DNA of 64,000 bases, taken from NCBI GenBank assembly GCA_907163345.1, contig CAJQUN010000943.1, positions 62,001 to 126,000 on the forward strand, given 5' to 3'. Position numbers and translations under genes: made by a program. Origin of the DNA: Haberlea rhodopensis. Its lineage: Eukaryota; Streptophyta; Magnoliopsida; Lamiales; Gesneriaceae. This document shows, piece by piece, positions 24,700 through 36,642 of the stretch. A model generated the notes under the pieces. That model ran no database searches, was not told the DNA's origin, and saw nothing but the letters and a program-made list of their open reading frames with translations. Every line of letters starts with the position of its first letter. Position 1 is the first letter of the stretch.

Positions 24700-25720
24700 C
24701 AAGTGCAGAGCTGACATGTTATGTGCATGGCTGACCTGCAATGGCAAATGTACATATTTCTAGTATAGATTTAAATCATAAAACTGACCTGTTATCTCGG
24801 CAGGGCTAACCTACAATAATAGTCTGAAATAATTCTAAGTTGTACAACTAGATACTAAACAAGGATGACATGATATCTCGGTAGAGCTGACCTATAATAA
24901 CAATCTCAAATAATTCTATGTAGAATTAAAATCTTAAACAAGACTGACATGTTCCTGACAGGGCTGACCTATTTTATCATACAGAAATCTGAGCTAATAA
25001 ATCCTGGCTGAATTCCAGAGAACAAAATAAAGGTCTTGTGTTGATAAAGCTCGTCCGATCTGAATTCACGAGACAATAAATGTGAGCAGCTCCATAGCTA
25101 TATGAGCAAAAATGTTCGCCTTAACCTCCGGGCTCCAAAGATATAAATATGAGCAGATGATGCTCGTTGTTCTGAGCTCCTGAGATAATAAATATGAGCA
25201 AATGAGGCTTGCCTGATCTGAGCTCCAAAGATAATATGAGCAAATGAATATAGCCGAGCTCCAAATCAACACCTCCCCCCCGAACTCCAACATCATATAC
25301 CACATCCGAACTCCCACATCAATACACCACATCCAAACTCCTACATCAACACATCCCCTCCGGGTGGCAGGGCTGACCATAGTGATATTTCTGAGCCAGG
25401 GCAGGACCTTAGCATTATTTTTTCTGTCAGGGCTGACCATAGCATAATGTATTTCTGAGCCAGGGCTGACCTTAGCTTTATATTTTATGTCAGGGTTGAC
25501 CATAGCATAACGTATATCCCAGGGCAGACCATAGCAAAACTCTCACACCCATCAAAATCATGATGCCAGTACTTGGGCTTGTCTGGGCATACGATCTGCT
25601 AGGGCCTCCGCTATCTGGGCTTATTCCGAATACCTCATCCGAACTCCCACATCAACACACCACATCTGAACTATTTCCTCATCAAGCTGCTGCCATGTGA
25701 TCATTTAGTCAGATTGGAAA
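24700..25720 (-). mobile_element. Inverted fragment of the 2-5 kb LTR repeat family
   Basis: Contains the reverse complement of the array-3 motif (CAGGGCTGACC, repeated at 24796, 24880, 24960, 25370, 25430 and 25460) with AGAATTATTT-type spacers. It also has GAGCTCC-rich sequence like 4.1-4.7 kb, and near 25575-25625 a degenerate counterpart of array 2 (GGGCTTGTCTGGGCATACG, GGGCCTCCG). It is more diverged than the 2-5 kb copy and no LTR was located. Confidence 0.7.
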
Positions 25721-27059
25721 AAGATTTTACTACTTGATTTCTCTGATAATGATAATTCTATCATTTCTTACCCTATATTAAAGGCTTCCACGTGGCATAT
25801 TGAGTAGTGAATCCTGAATTGTAACAGTTTGCTCAAGGCATAAGTTGTAGAGTCGCGGTATCGTAAATAATAATAGCTTTTGCGTCTGTTTTTAATCATT
25901 ATGCATTAAATGATATTCGCTTTTGTCGAAAACAAAATATTTAACATGTGAATTGGAAAGATGATACCATAATTATTGGCTTCTCTTTTTCTGGTTATTC
26001 CAAAGCTAACAAGCCACATTTGATCAATACAGGTGATATGTCAATGAAATTGATCCAATCACCATATCATCCAATAAGTCGTCTTTATTCTAAGCCGACA
26101 ACACTGAGTTATGAATCATCTTTTGCTGTGATTTTGTTCTTTCATAGTTAGTCCGCCGCACAAAATATGAAAATCCAATTAGTTAGCAGTTTACAAGAAG
26201 CAAAAGATAACATTGTTTAAAGCCCTTAGCAAATTCAGTCCTCTTAAAACCAAGTTCAAGTTCAAGTTCCCAAAATGAAGAACATAGCAGTAACACTTAC
26301 TTGAAAACTACTTTCGCACAAGTTTACAGTCAAATTCACATTTATGGTCTCATCACAAGGTACGATTGTAATAAGTCAAAACAAATTTTAAAAAAAAAAT
26401 TTCAATCTACGAAAACTACCCTGGTGACCAATTATGTACTAGTTGAATCAACTTTTTTTCGAAATTAAAATGCAACTAAAAAAATGATAAATGATACTCA
26501 CGAAAAGAGAGAAGATCTTTTAAGTATCAATAAGAGATTAAAATACACCTCTTATCTTCTTCAATGAATCAAATGAGAAAAGTTAAATCTTGTGATGACC
26601 TGCTAGGATCAAAAACAAATGTTAGAAGGGTGCCGGAAAATTTTTCCGGCGAGCCCCTCCAACGATCAATTCAGGTGATAGGAGATATATGAGATATGAA
26701 GAAAATCTGTAAAGGAAATAGTAGTTGTATGTATGTGTATAGGTATAAAAGCACACCTCAAATTCTGAATGAGGTTACTATTTATAGAGGTTATCTCATA
26801 GTTGTATGGTCTAGAGCAGTGAGACCATGATTCATACAATCCCTGAATTCTCGGAGAACATGGTCAAGACATAGGACTTGGTCAACAAAGCAAACCGTTA
26901 GTCCAACCCTGGAAGGACTTGGTCAATATGCTATTAAAGAAGGGAGGTCTCCAACGAGAATGATATCGGCATATGAGTGCTGAGGTCGGTGATCAATTAT
27001 AAATAACATATCCCTAAAACTATTATTCATGGCTCGGCTCGAACTCGGAGAAATCGATC
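25721..27059. other. No gene recognised
   Basis: Non-coding. The stretch 26585-26880 (GTGATGACCTGCTAGGATC onward, with a GCCGGAAAATTTTTCCGGC hairpin at about 26633) looks like part of a dispersed repeat in plants, but no element ends were defined. Confidence 0.35.
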
Positions 27060-27803
27060 TAACGATGCAGGTGAGACCACTATAAGGAGATCATTGCATG
27101 GAACTCGGTAGGTAGTAATATATCCATGTAGATGTCTTGCACGTCAAGTTAGAAGCTCAGTGCTTCGGGAGGTCGGAATTCCATGGCACAGCTGAGCGGA
27201 TTCTTTCTTACAGCAGAGGTCGGAACATACCAACAAGGAATTGAGTGCACGATCGAGAAGGAAGCAAGAGGAGGAACGGGGATCGTCAATTCAAGCAGAA
27301 TATTATAGACATACCTTTCATTGATTTGCACAGTGAACGGTATTCCATGAGATTTTATTGTTTGATAGTTCTAAAGTTCTTCGATGTCATTCAGGAACAG
27401 CTCACTATGTGTTGCATACAATTCACGCGTTCTTCCTGCATAGAAGAGTCACAATTTCTTAATGTGTTGATCTATACATCATTTCCAACCTAACAGCATG
27501 CATCATTTGTACATGATGTTCTATTTTGTATTTAATGTATTGATATGAATACTACATTAATAAATAGTTTTATTAACATATTTCATTTATCTACGTATTA
27601 GAAACAAATTGCAACAGCGTTTAGGAATTGAAAATCTGGAGCGCTTACGTGGGACTTGTTTATCTTTGTATATGTTGTGTAAAACTTTAAAGAAATTTGA
27701 GGACACTAACTATAAAGAAAATAGTGGTTAAGTTTCTGATTTACCATTACAGGGATGAGGGTTGAGGCTGCGACAGCCTCTGCATGGAAGAAGATCCAAT
27801 TCT

Positions 27804-28118
27804 TCAAACATTATTACAATTTGAAATGTAGAAGGTTAAGTCTTGAAATAATATTAAGCATGGAATAAAATGTATACTATGGGAAACGACATTGATTACC
27901 ACCATTCCAGTTCTCATCGAGTTTAACACACAGCCATGTGTCAGCTCCCATAAATTTTGTGCCGTCTTTTCTGCTTGAATTGTTATTGGTCCGAATTCTC
28001 CATTCTGCATTCCATTCAATTGCATCGAATCTATCCATCCCACAAGATGAATTAAAACAAAATTATAAGTTTTAGCATGTATTATTGGCTCTGAATTCAA
28101 ACTAAATGACATGCACAA
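27804..28118 (-). pseudogene. Exon-like segment of unknown gene, foldback copy 1
   Basis: The longest frame (105 codons, VLIHLVGWIDSMQLNGMQ) is open, but a second frame over the same bases reads more like a real protein: DRFDAIEWNAEWRIRT, then KDGTKFMGADTWLCVKLDE and NWNGG, followed by a GT donor. In two of the four copies that second frame has a stop, so these are relics. I do not recognise the family. Confidence 0.4.
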
Positions 28119-28476
28119 TCACAAATGGAGATCTTGTTCTTTAACATTTGTACTATTATCATATATTAAGAAGCGGAAATATATTATCAAATATTGTTGC
28201 AGATATATAATATTTGTACTATTATCATATCTAGTTTTTTTTTACATGTATATCTTTGTGATCTTTTAACTTATTGCCTTTCAACAGAGGCTCGTCAACT
28301 ATAGATATATATATGATAAAGATCACAAAGATATACATGTCAAAAAAAACTAAAAATCACAAAGATATGATAAAGATATGATGATAGTACAAATATTAGA
28401 TATCTGCAACAATATTTGATAATATATTTTCGTTCCTTAATATATTAGTACAAATGTTAAAGAACAAGATCTCCAT

Positions 28477-28764
28477 TTGTACTTGTGCGTGGCATTTAGT
28501 TTGAATTCAACGCCAATAATACATGCTGAAACTTATAATTTTGTTTTAATTCGTCTTGTGGGATGGATAGATTGGATGCAATTTAATGGAATGCAGAATA
28601 GAGCATTCGGATCAATAACAATTCAAGCAGAAAAAACGGCACAAAATTTATGGGAGCTGACACATGGCTGTGTGCTAAACACGATGAGAACTGGAATGTT
28701 GGTAATCAACGTCGTTTCCCATAGTATACATTTTATTCCATGTTTAATATATTTCAAGACTTAA
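28477..28764 (+). pseudogene. Exon-like segment, foldback copy 2
   Basis: Inverted counterpart of the segment at 27804-28118, about 90% alike by eye. In the protein-like frame an in-frame TAA follows DRLDAI, then the frame continues to GADTWLCAKH. The GT donor is changed (GTTGGTAATC). Confidence 0.4.
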
Positions 28765-30629
28765 CCTCCTACATTTCAAATGCAATCAGGTTTGAAGAAT
28801 TTGTTCTTTTTCCATGCGGAGGCTGCTGCAGCTGCCGTAAAAAACATGTATTGGTAACCAGAAACTTAGCCACTATTTTCTTTATAGCTGGTGTCCTCAA
28901 ATTTCTTTAAAATTTTACACAACATATACAAAGATAAACAGGCCCCAGGTAAGCGCTCCAGATTTTCAACTTCTAAATACTGTTACAGTTTGATTCTAAT
29001 ACGTAGATAAATGAAATGTCATATACCTGTTTATTTTCTGTTAAAACGTATTATTCATATCAATACAAAATAGATCATCGCGTACAAATGATGCATGTTG
29101 TTAGATTGAAAATGATATATAGATCAACACATTAAGAAATTAGAAATTGTAACGCTTCTATGCAGGAAGAACGCATGAATTGTATGCAATACATAGTAAA
29201 CTATTCATGAATGACATCGAAGAACTTTGGAACTATCAAACAATAAAATCTCATGGAATACATGAAGCTTATTACGCATTCGCGGGGCAAATCAATAAAA
29301 TGTATGTTTGTAATATTCCTCTGACGATCCATCTTCCACGTGAATTATAAAAATCAATTGTGCACCATAAGTACAATTGAATATGAAAACATGCATCTTT
29401 GAATTGATGGCACATCAATTTTTTTTTTATTTTGAACACTAACTTGTAAGTGCGGAAAAATCTTTTTGACAAGTTTTGAATATAGAATCTAGCTAAAATA
29501 AATTGCGGTTTTCTTTACATAATAGAAGCAATTTTATCGTTTTAATGTTTGAATATGATAGTGGAAAAGGAAATTTTATCGTTTCTCTATTTAACCCTAA
29601 TGAACGCCTTGTGACATTTTTAGCCTCTTCAAGTTTAAGTGAATTACTTTGGGTATATTTTTTTAGTATGTATATTTACTGATTGTTATAATTCGAGAGC
29701 ATGATCTCAGCTTAGATACGTGGTTTCGAAGGCCAAAAGAAACTGGGAAATGTAGAGTAAGAAATTTTCACTTCATTTAGCACATTTTATTGGGTACCAA
29801 ATAATATTTGTCAAACTCTTTTATTGAGATATCTCGAGTACCCAATATTTGGTTTTATTGGGTGCATGTTCTTAATTTTCCAATTGATGCAGGTGAGACC
29901 ACTATAAGGAGATCATTGCATGGAACTCGGTAGGTTGGGAGGTAGTAATATATCCATTTAGATATCTTGCACGTCAAGTCAGAAGCTCAGTGCTTCGGGA
30001 GGTCGGAATTCCATGGCACAGCTGAGCGGATTCTTTCTTACAGCAGAGGTCGGAACATACAAACAAGGAATTGAGTGCACGATCGAGAAGGAACATACCA
30101 ACAAGGAATTGAGTGCACGATCGAGAAGGAAGCAAGAGGAGGAACGGGGATCGTCAGTTCAAGCAGAACATTATAGACATACCTTTCATTGATTTGCACA
30201 GCGAACGCGTAATAAGCTTCTAGTATTCCATGAGATTTTATTGTTTGATAGTTCTAAATTTCTTCGATGTCATTCAGGAACAGCTCACTACGTGTTGCAT
30301 ACAATTCACGCGTTCTTCCTGCATAGAAGAGTCACAATTTCTTAATGTGTTGATCTATACATCATTTTCAACCTAACATCATGCATCATTTGTACATGAT
30401 GTTCTATTTTGTATTTAATGTATTGATATGAATACTACATTAATAAATAGTTTTATTAACATATTTCATTTATCTACGTATTAGAACCAAATTGCAACCG
30501 CGTTTAGGAATTGAAAATCTGGAGCGCTTACGTGTGACTTGTTTATCTTTGTATATGTTGTGTAAAACTTTAAAGAAATTTGAGGACACTAGCTATAAAG
30601 AAAATAGTGGTTAAGTTTATGATTTACCA

Positions 30630-31067
30630 TTACAGGGAATGAGGGTTGAGGCTGCGGCAACAGCCTCTGCATGGAAGAAGATCCACATTATTACAATTTG
30701 AAATGTAGAAGGTTAAGTCTTGAAATAATATTAAGCATGGAATAAAATGTATACTATGGGAAACGACATTGATTACCACCATTCCAGTTCTCATCGAGTT
30801 TAACACACAGCCATGTGCCAGCTCCCATAAATTTTGTGCCGTCTTTTCTGCTTGAATTGTTATTGGTCCGAATGCTCCATTCTGCATTCCATTCAATTGC
30901 ATCCAATCTATCCATCCCACAAGACGAATTAAAACAAAATTATAAGTTTTAGCATGTATTATTGGCTCTGAATTCAAACTAAATGACATGCACAAGCACA
31001 AATGGAGATCTTGTTCTTTAACATTTGTACTATTATCATATATTAAGGAACGGAAATATATTATCAA
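30630..31067 (-). pseudogene. Exon-like segment, foldback copy 3
   Basis: Direct copy of the 27804-28118 segment in tandem unit 2. It has AGCATTCGG where copy 1 has GAATTCGG. The alternative frame is 146 codons long because of a changed stop, which is not evidence of coding. Confidence 0.4.
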
Positions 31068-31354
31068 ATATTGTTGCAGATATTTAATATTTGTACTATT
31101 ATCATATCTAGTTTTTTTTTACATGTATATCTTTGTGATCTTTTAACTTATTGCCTTTTAAAAGAGGCTCGTCAAACTATAGATATATATATGATAAAGA
31201 TCACAAAGATATACATGTCAAAAAAAACTAAAAATCACAAAGATATGATAAAGATATGATGATAGTACAAATATTAGATATGTGCAACAATATTTGATAA
31301 TATATTTTCGTTCCTTAATATATTAGTACAAATGTTAAAGAACAAGATCTCCAT

Positions 31355-31642
31355 TTGTACTTGTGCGTGGCATTTAGTTTGAATTCAACGCCAATAATAC
31401 ATGCTGAAACTTATAATTTTGTTTTAATTCGTCTTGTGGGATGGATAGATTGGATGCAATTTAATGAAATGCAGAATAGAGCATTCGGATCAATAACAAT
31501 TCAAGCAGAAAAGACGGCACAAAATTTATGGGAGCTGACACATGGCTGTGTGCTAAACTCGATGAGAACTGGAATGGTGGTAATCAACGTCGTTTCCCAT
31601 AGTATACATTTTATTCCATGTATAATATATTTCAAGACTTAA
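31355..31642 (+). pseudogene. Exon-like segment, foldback copy 4
   Basis: Direct copy of 28477-28764 in tandem unit 2. It keeps the GGAATGGTGGTAATC donor context lost in copy 2, and shares the in-frame stop of that copy in the protein-like frame. Confidence 0.4.
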
Positions 31643-32329
31643 CCTCCTACATTTCAAATGCAATCAGGTTTGAAGAATTTGATCTTTTTCCATGAAGAGG
31701 CTGCTGCAGCTGTCGTAAAAAACATGTATTGGTAACCAGAAACTTAGCCACTATTTTCTTTATAGTTGGTGTCCTCAAATTTCTTTAAAATTTTACACAA
31801 TATATACAAAGATAAACAGGCCCCACGTAAGCGCTCCAGATTTTCAACTCCTAAACGCTGTTGCAGTTTGATTCTAATACGTAGATAAATGAAAGGTCAT
31901 AAACCTATTTATTTTCTGTTAAAACGTATTATTCATATCAATATCATATCAATACAATATAGAACATCGCGTACAAATGATGCATGTTGTTAGATTGAAA
32001 ATGATATATAGATCAACACATTAAGAAATTAGAAATTGTGACGCTTCTATGCAGGAAGAACGCATGAATTGTACGCAATACATAGTAAACTATTAATGAA
32101 TGACATCGAAGAACTTTGGAACTACCAAACAATAAAATCCCATGGAATACATGAAGCTTATTATGCATTCGCGGGGCAAATCAATGAAAGGTATGTTTGT
32201 AATATTCCTCTGACGATCCATCTTCCACGTGAATTATAAAAATCAATTGTGCACCATAAGTACAATTGAATATGAAAACATGCATCTTTGAATTGATGGC
32301 ACATCAATTTTTTTTTAATTTTGAACATT

Positions 32330-33233
32330 AACTTGTAAGTGCTGAAAAATCCTTTTGACAAAGTTTGAATATAGAATCTAGCTAAAATAAATTGCGGTTT
32401 CCTTTACATAATAGAAGAAATTTTATCGTTTTGAATATGATAGTGGAAAAGGAAATTTTATCGTTTCTCTATTTAACCCTAATGAACGCCTTGTGACATT
32501 TTTAGCCTCTTCAAGTTTAAGTGAATTACTTTGGGTATATTGTATATTTTTTTAGTATGTATCTTTACTGATTGTTATAATTCGAAAGCATGATCTCAGC
32601 TTAGATACGTGGTTTCGAAGTCCAAAAGAAACGGGGAAATTGTTAGAATTCGTATGGTTCGTGGTCCGACGGAATAGAGTAAGAAATTTTATATTCATTT
32701 AGCACATTTTATTGGGTACCAAATAATATTTGTCAAACTCTTTTATCGAGATATCTCGAGTACCCAATATTTGGTTTTATTGGGTGCATGTTCTTAATTT
32801 TCCAACTGTCATTTCATCTAATAAGAACATGCACCCAATAAAACCAAATATTGGGTACATCGAGATATCCCAATACAAATGTTTGATTCAATAAATATTA
32901 TTTGGTACCCAACAAAATGTACCAAATGAAGTGAAAATTTCTTACTCTATTCCGTCTGAGCACGAGCACGAGCCATACATATTATAACAATTTCCCCGTT
33001 TCTTTCGGCCTTCGAAACCACGTATCAAGGATGATATCATGATTTCGGATTATAGCAATCAGTAAAGATACATGCTAAAAAAATGCAATAGAGTAATTCA
33101 CTTAAACTTGAAGAAACAGGATAAAGTTTTGAGGCGTTCATTAGGGTTAGACAGAGAAACAATAAAATTTCATTTTCCACTATCATATTCAAACTTTGTC
33201 AAAAGATTTTTCAACACTTACAAGTTTTGAGGC
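32330..33233. repeat. Inverted repeat, arms about 450 bp, centre near 32810
   Basis: The sequence from TGTCAAAGTTTGAATATAG to CCAACTGTCATTTC is mirrored from ATCTAATAAGAACATGCACC to ACTTACAAGTTTTGAGG. Shared landmarks are GAACATGCACCCAATAAAACC, GGTACCCAA(C/T)AAAATG and CCACGTATC. The 5' arm belongs to tandem unit 2. The right arm is abruptly joined to retrotransposon integrase sequence at about 33234. Confidence 0.8.
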
Positions 33234-34227
33234 GTTCATTCCCTACTGTATGACCTTCACGTACTTGAGGATGGCACATTTATATGTCAGAGATGTGGTG
33301 AGACTGCATGGGATCCCTGTTTCGATTGTGTCTGATCGAGATCCACGGTTTACATCTCACTTTTGGGAGGGTCTTCAGTCAGCTCTTGGTACAGAGTTAA
33401 GGTTGAGCACGGCATATCATCCCCAGACGGACGGACAGACCGAGCGTACGATACAGGCGCTCGAAGATATGTTGAGGGCTTGTGTGCTGGACTTCGACAC
33501 TTCTTGGCAGGACTCAGTAGCCTTGGTGGAATTTTCTTATAATAACAGTTACCAGGCTAGCATACAGATGGCTCCATTTGAAGCCCTATATGGCAGGCGT
33601 TGCAGGTCGCCTTTGTGTTGGGATGATGTGGACCGTAAATCGGTCGGAGGACCAGAGTTGATCCAGGATATGGAAGAAAAGGTAAAGGTTATCAGGAGAA
33701 AGATGAAGGCAGCCCAGGACAGACAGGCAGCGTATGCCAATCAGCGGCGTAGGCCGTTGGAGTTTCAGTTGGGCGACAAAGTCTTTCTGAAGATCTCGCC
33801 TTTCAGAGGAGTAGTACGGTTTGGTATGCGAGGAAGTTGTCCCCGAGGTATGTGGGGCCGTATGAGATCTTACAGCGTTACTCTGGCGTACCGTTTAGCT
33901 TTACCGCCCTCTCTGTCTGGTATTCACGATGTGTTCCATGTGTCTATGCTAAGGAAGTACGAGCCAGATCCTTCGCATGTGTTGCAGCCTTCAGAGGTGC
34001 AGTTTGAGTCCGATGTTTCCTATGTGGAGCGGCCTATCAGGATCTTGGATAGAGCAGACCGCAGGCTTCGGAACAAAGTTATTCCTATGGTCAAAGTACA
34101 GTGGGATCGTAGGGGTGTCGAGGAGGCCACGTGGGAGACAGAGCGACACATGGTGCAGCACTACCCAGAGCTGTTTTCTGGTATGCATTTATGTATTGTT
34201 TTACTTCATGTTGGTAAGCATGTTTGA
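33234..34227 (+). pseudogene. Ty3/gypsy chromovirus integrase, C-terminal part
   Basis: Starts inside the integrase core (FIPYCMTFTYLRMAHLYVRD), after the first catalytic Asp. It contains the second Asp (SDRDPRFTSHFWEGL) and the Glu (GQTERTIQALEDMLR), the RRRPLEFQLGDKVFLK region, and a chromodomain-like tail (VKVQWDRRGVEEATWE). A pair of compensating frameshifts garbles about 14 residues at 33830-33880. It is the same family as the pol gene at 60251-63922. The upstream part of the element is missing: the join at 33234 is with foldback DNA. Its 3' LTR follows at 34262. Confidence 0.9.
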
Positions 34228-35427
34228 TTTCGGGGACGAAATCCTATAAGTAGGGGAGTATTGTGATATCCCCGAAATGATTATGTGATTTTAATCATTA
34301 ATTAAATTATGATGATTTGGGTGTTAATTCATGGGATTGAATTAATATTATTGAGGAGATACATTTCAGGGTGCATGTGATATATGTTGGGTTTTTGGGG
34401 TAGTGGCATGTTTATTTAGGGTGTGTGTTATTTGTTTTGGTAAAGCATGTTTAATAGGGAATTGAAGTATTTTATTGAGAAAATACTATAAATATCATGT
34501 GAGGATATTTTAATACATCGTGCTAAATACCGGGACCAAAACATAACACATCATACCACCCAACACCCAACCACCCCCCCCCCCAACCCATGCCAATCAA
34601 ACTGTACATAGGCTGATTGCCCACCCCACTTGGCTCAATCATTCAGCCTCCTTCTTCCTTCCCAAATCTCGAGCCTTCCCTCCCAAACAAACACCAGCAT
34701 CTGCTAAGCATAATCTTGTGGAGCCTTGCCATTTTCATTCCTTGGAAGCCTCTCAAAAATCGGAGCAAAGTAGGGTGAGAAACCATGCCCTGTTTTTCCT
34801 TTAAACTTGTTTAAGTTCTGCTTTTGAGTAGTGTGTAATGGCATGTTAGCTTAGGTTTCTTGAAACCTTTGATTTAAATGCTTACATGGTGTTATTATGA
34901 AGCTCTCTGTATTTTTCCTTGAGCATGTTGCATGTTTTATGTGAAGAATTAAAGCATGTGAAGAATAGTGTTCGGAAATCTGGGTAAGTGTATGCCCTGT
35001 TTTTCTGGAAAATGTGGATTGGGAGTGATTTTGAGGAGGTGATATTATGCATGTTAGATGGGTTTTTGGGTGAACCTTCGATTTGAGTACATGCATGGTA
35101 GTTTTGTAAAGCCCAGGAAGTTTTTGTTTGAGCATGTTTTATGAGATATGTTGTAGTTTATATAGCATGAAATGAAGTACTCAAGAAATCTGGAAATGAA
35201 AGATGTTGCCCTGTTTCCGGAAAAGTTGATCGAGTACTTGTTTAAATGGACGACGTTTATGCATGTGGATTTATGTTTGGGGTGTAAATTTGATTTGAAT
35301 ACACTCAGGGTAGTGTAGTGCAACTGCTAGCATGTTGGTTTTGACATGTTGTATGTCTTACATGTTAGATTTAAGGGTATGAATATCAGTGTTAGGGAAT
35401 TCTGGAAAACCTGGGTTGAAACAGAGC

Positions 35428-35536
35428 GACCGATCGATCGGTGAAGAACACCGATCGATCGGCAAAAGCCGTAGCTTTTTTCCATAATTCGAACAGTTCA
35501 CCGATCGATCGGTGACGAGGGCCGATCGATCGGTGG
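35428..35536. repeat. CGATCGATCG palindrome cluster in LTR
   Basis: Four copies of (A)CCGATCGATCGG in 110 bp, with AACAGTTCACC between copies 2 and 3. Equivalent clusters lie at 46506-46690, 54987-55095 and 58901-59122. Confidence 0.9.
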
Positions 35537-35903
35537 TGCCTATTTTTTTTAAAATGTGGAAATTGTTTAATTTTGATATTGGATTGTAATGAGACATCTA
35601 ATATTGTGTTGTACACTGGTGTAGAGCCTTCACAGACAGCTACACAGCGCAGGGGATAGAGTCCCACAACACACTACATTTTGGAAAGGTACGTAAGCGA
35701 CGTACGGGCATCCCAACGGTAACATGTATTTTATATTTGTCTTTTGACACATGATGAATGCAATGTGATGCGTTAAGAGTATGATACATGTTATTATGCA
35801 TTGTTGTTGCATATTATGCATTGTTGTTGCATATTGTGATGTGGAATAAAGAGGTGTATTCCACGAGTCAAGAGAGATCACAGTGTATGTTTAATGCTTA
35901 TGC

Positions 35904-36086
35904 TTGTTCTGTAGTAATGATGCGGGGAGGATTGTACCGCTCATTATGAGGTTCTGTAGTAATGAAGCGGGGAGGATTGTACCGCTCATTATGAGATTCT
36001 GTAGTAATGAAGCGGGGAGGATTGTACCGCTCATTATGAGGTTCTGTAGTAATGAAGCGGGGAAGGATTGTACCGCTCATTATGAG
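35904..36086. repeat. Minisatellite in LTR, 4 units of 45-46 bp
   Basis: Unit: TTCTGTAGTAATGAAGCGGGG then AGGATTGTACCGCTCATTATGAG. It lies about 1.64 kb from the LTR start. Confidence 0.95.
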
Positions 36087-36642
36087 TTGTGGAAGCATGA
36101 AGCATTAACATAACTGTTGATATATGACTCAAAAGATATGTAAAGAAAGAGGTGATATGTCATGACATTATTAAAGGATCCATAATTTCATATAATGTGT
36201 TTTATTATGAGTTATGGTACAGGGACAACCAGTGGGCGTTATAAATGCTGGAAATACAGGAAGTGCTTTGTATTTATGATTGTGCATTTATGCTTTACTT
36301 TCATATTAAGTTGAATATGAATCGGTATGCTCATGTGTTGGGGGTTGTCTTTGTAGGTGCTTTTGATGATGAGAACCAGGGTCGGGGTTGAAATGCTGAG
36401 CTATAAGGAGTGCTACAGGATTAGCATGTTAGAGAAATTTTTGTATAGCTTCTACACTCAGTAGAGTAAGACTATAGTGTAGTACCTTTTGGTAGGAATA
36501 TGTGTAATTCCTTTTAACTTTTTGGTACTGTAATCTCTTAAGCTCAGGTTGATCAACACGACACTATTACTCTGATATATGCACATGAATGTTTAGTTCT
36601 CTTATTGCACCTAAATATCTTGATTAATAACGGGGTCTCACA

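Larger units (their letters stand above)
27060..29888. repeat. Tandem unit 1 of the 27-33 kb foldback region
   Basis: About 2.83 kb starting GATGCAGGTGAGACCACTATAAGG and repeated directly at 29889-32790 with small indels. Each unit is itself a large inverted repeat: the left arm (27330-28250) is the reverse complement of the right arm (28270-29280). The central spacer holds complementary runs (ACATGTATATCTTTGTGATC against GATCACAAAGATATACATGT, 28245-28340). Confidence 0.85.
29889..32800. repeat. Tandem unit 2 of the foldback region
   Basis: Direct copy of 27060-29888 with the same internal palindromic layout (arms about 30200-31130 and 31150-32170). Differences include a duplicated 40-bp stretch near 30080 (GGAACATACCAACAAGGAATTGAG occurs here as two nearby versions) and a CTGTTGCAGTTTG variant at 31857. 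Confidence 0.85.
34262..36642 (+). mobile_element. 3' LTR of chromovirus, 2.38 kb
   Basis: Starts TGTGATATCCCCG directly after the polypurine stretch AGTAGGGGAGTAT and ends GGGGTCTCACA. It is homologous to the LTR at 57867-60203 (shared GTGAGGATATTTTAATACATCG and ATACCGGGA). Inside are a CGATCGATCG cluster (35428-35536) and a 45-bp minisatellite (35904-36086). Immediately to the right lies segmental duplication A, so the LTR end marks the insertion edge. Confidence 0.85.
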
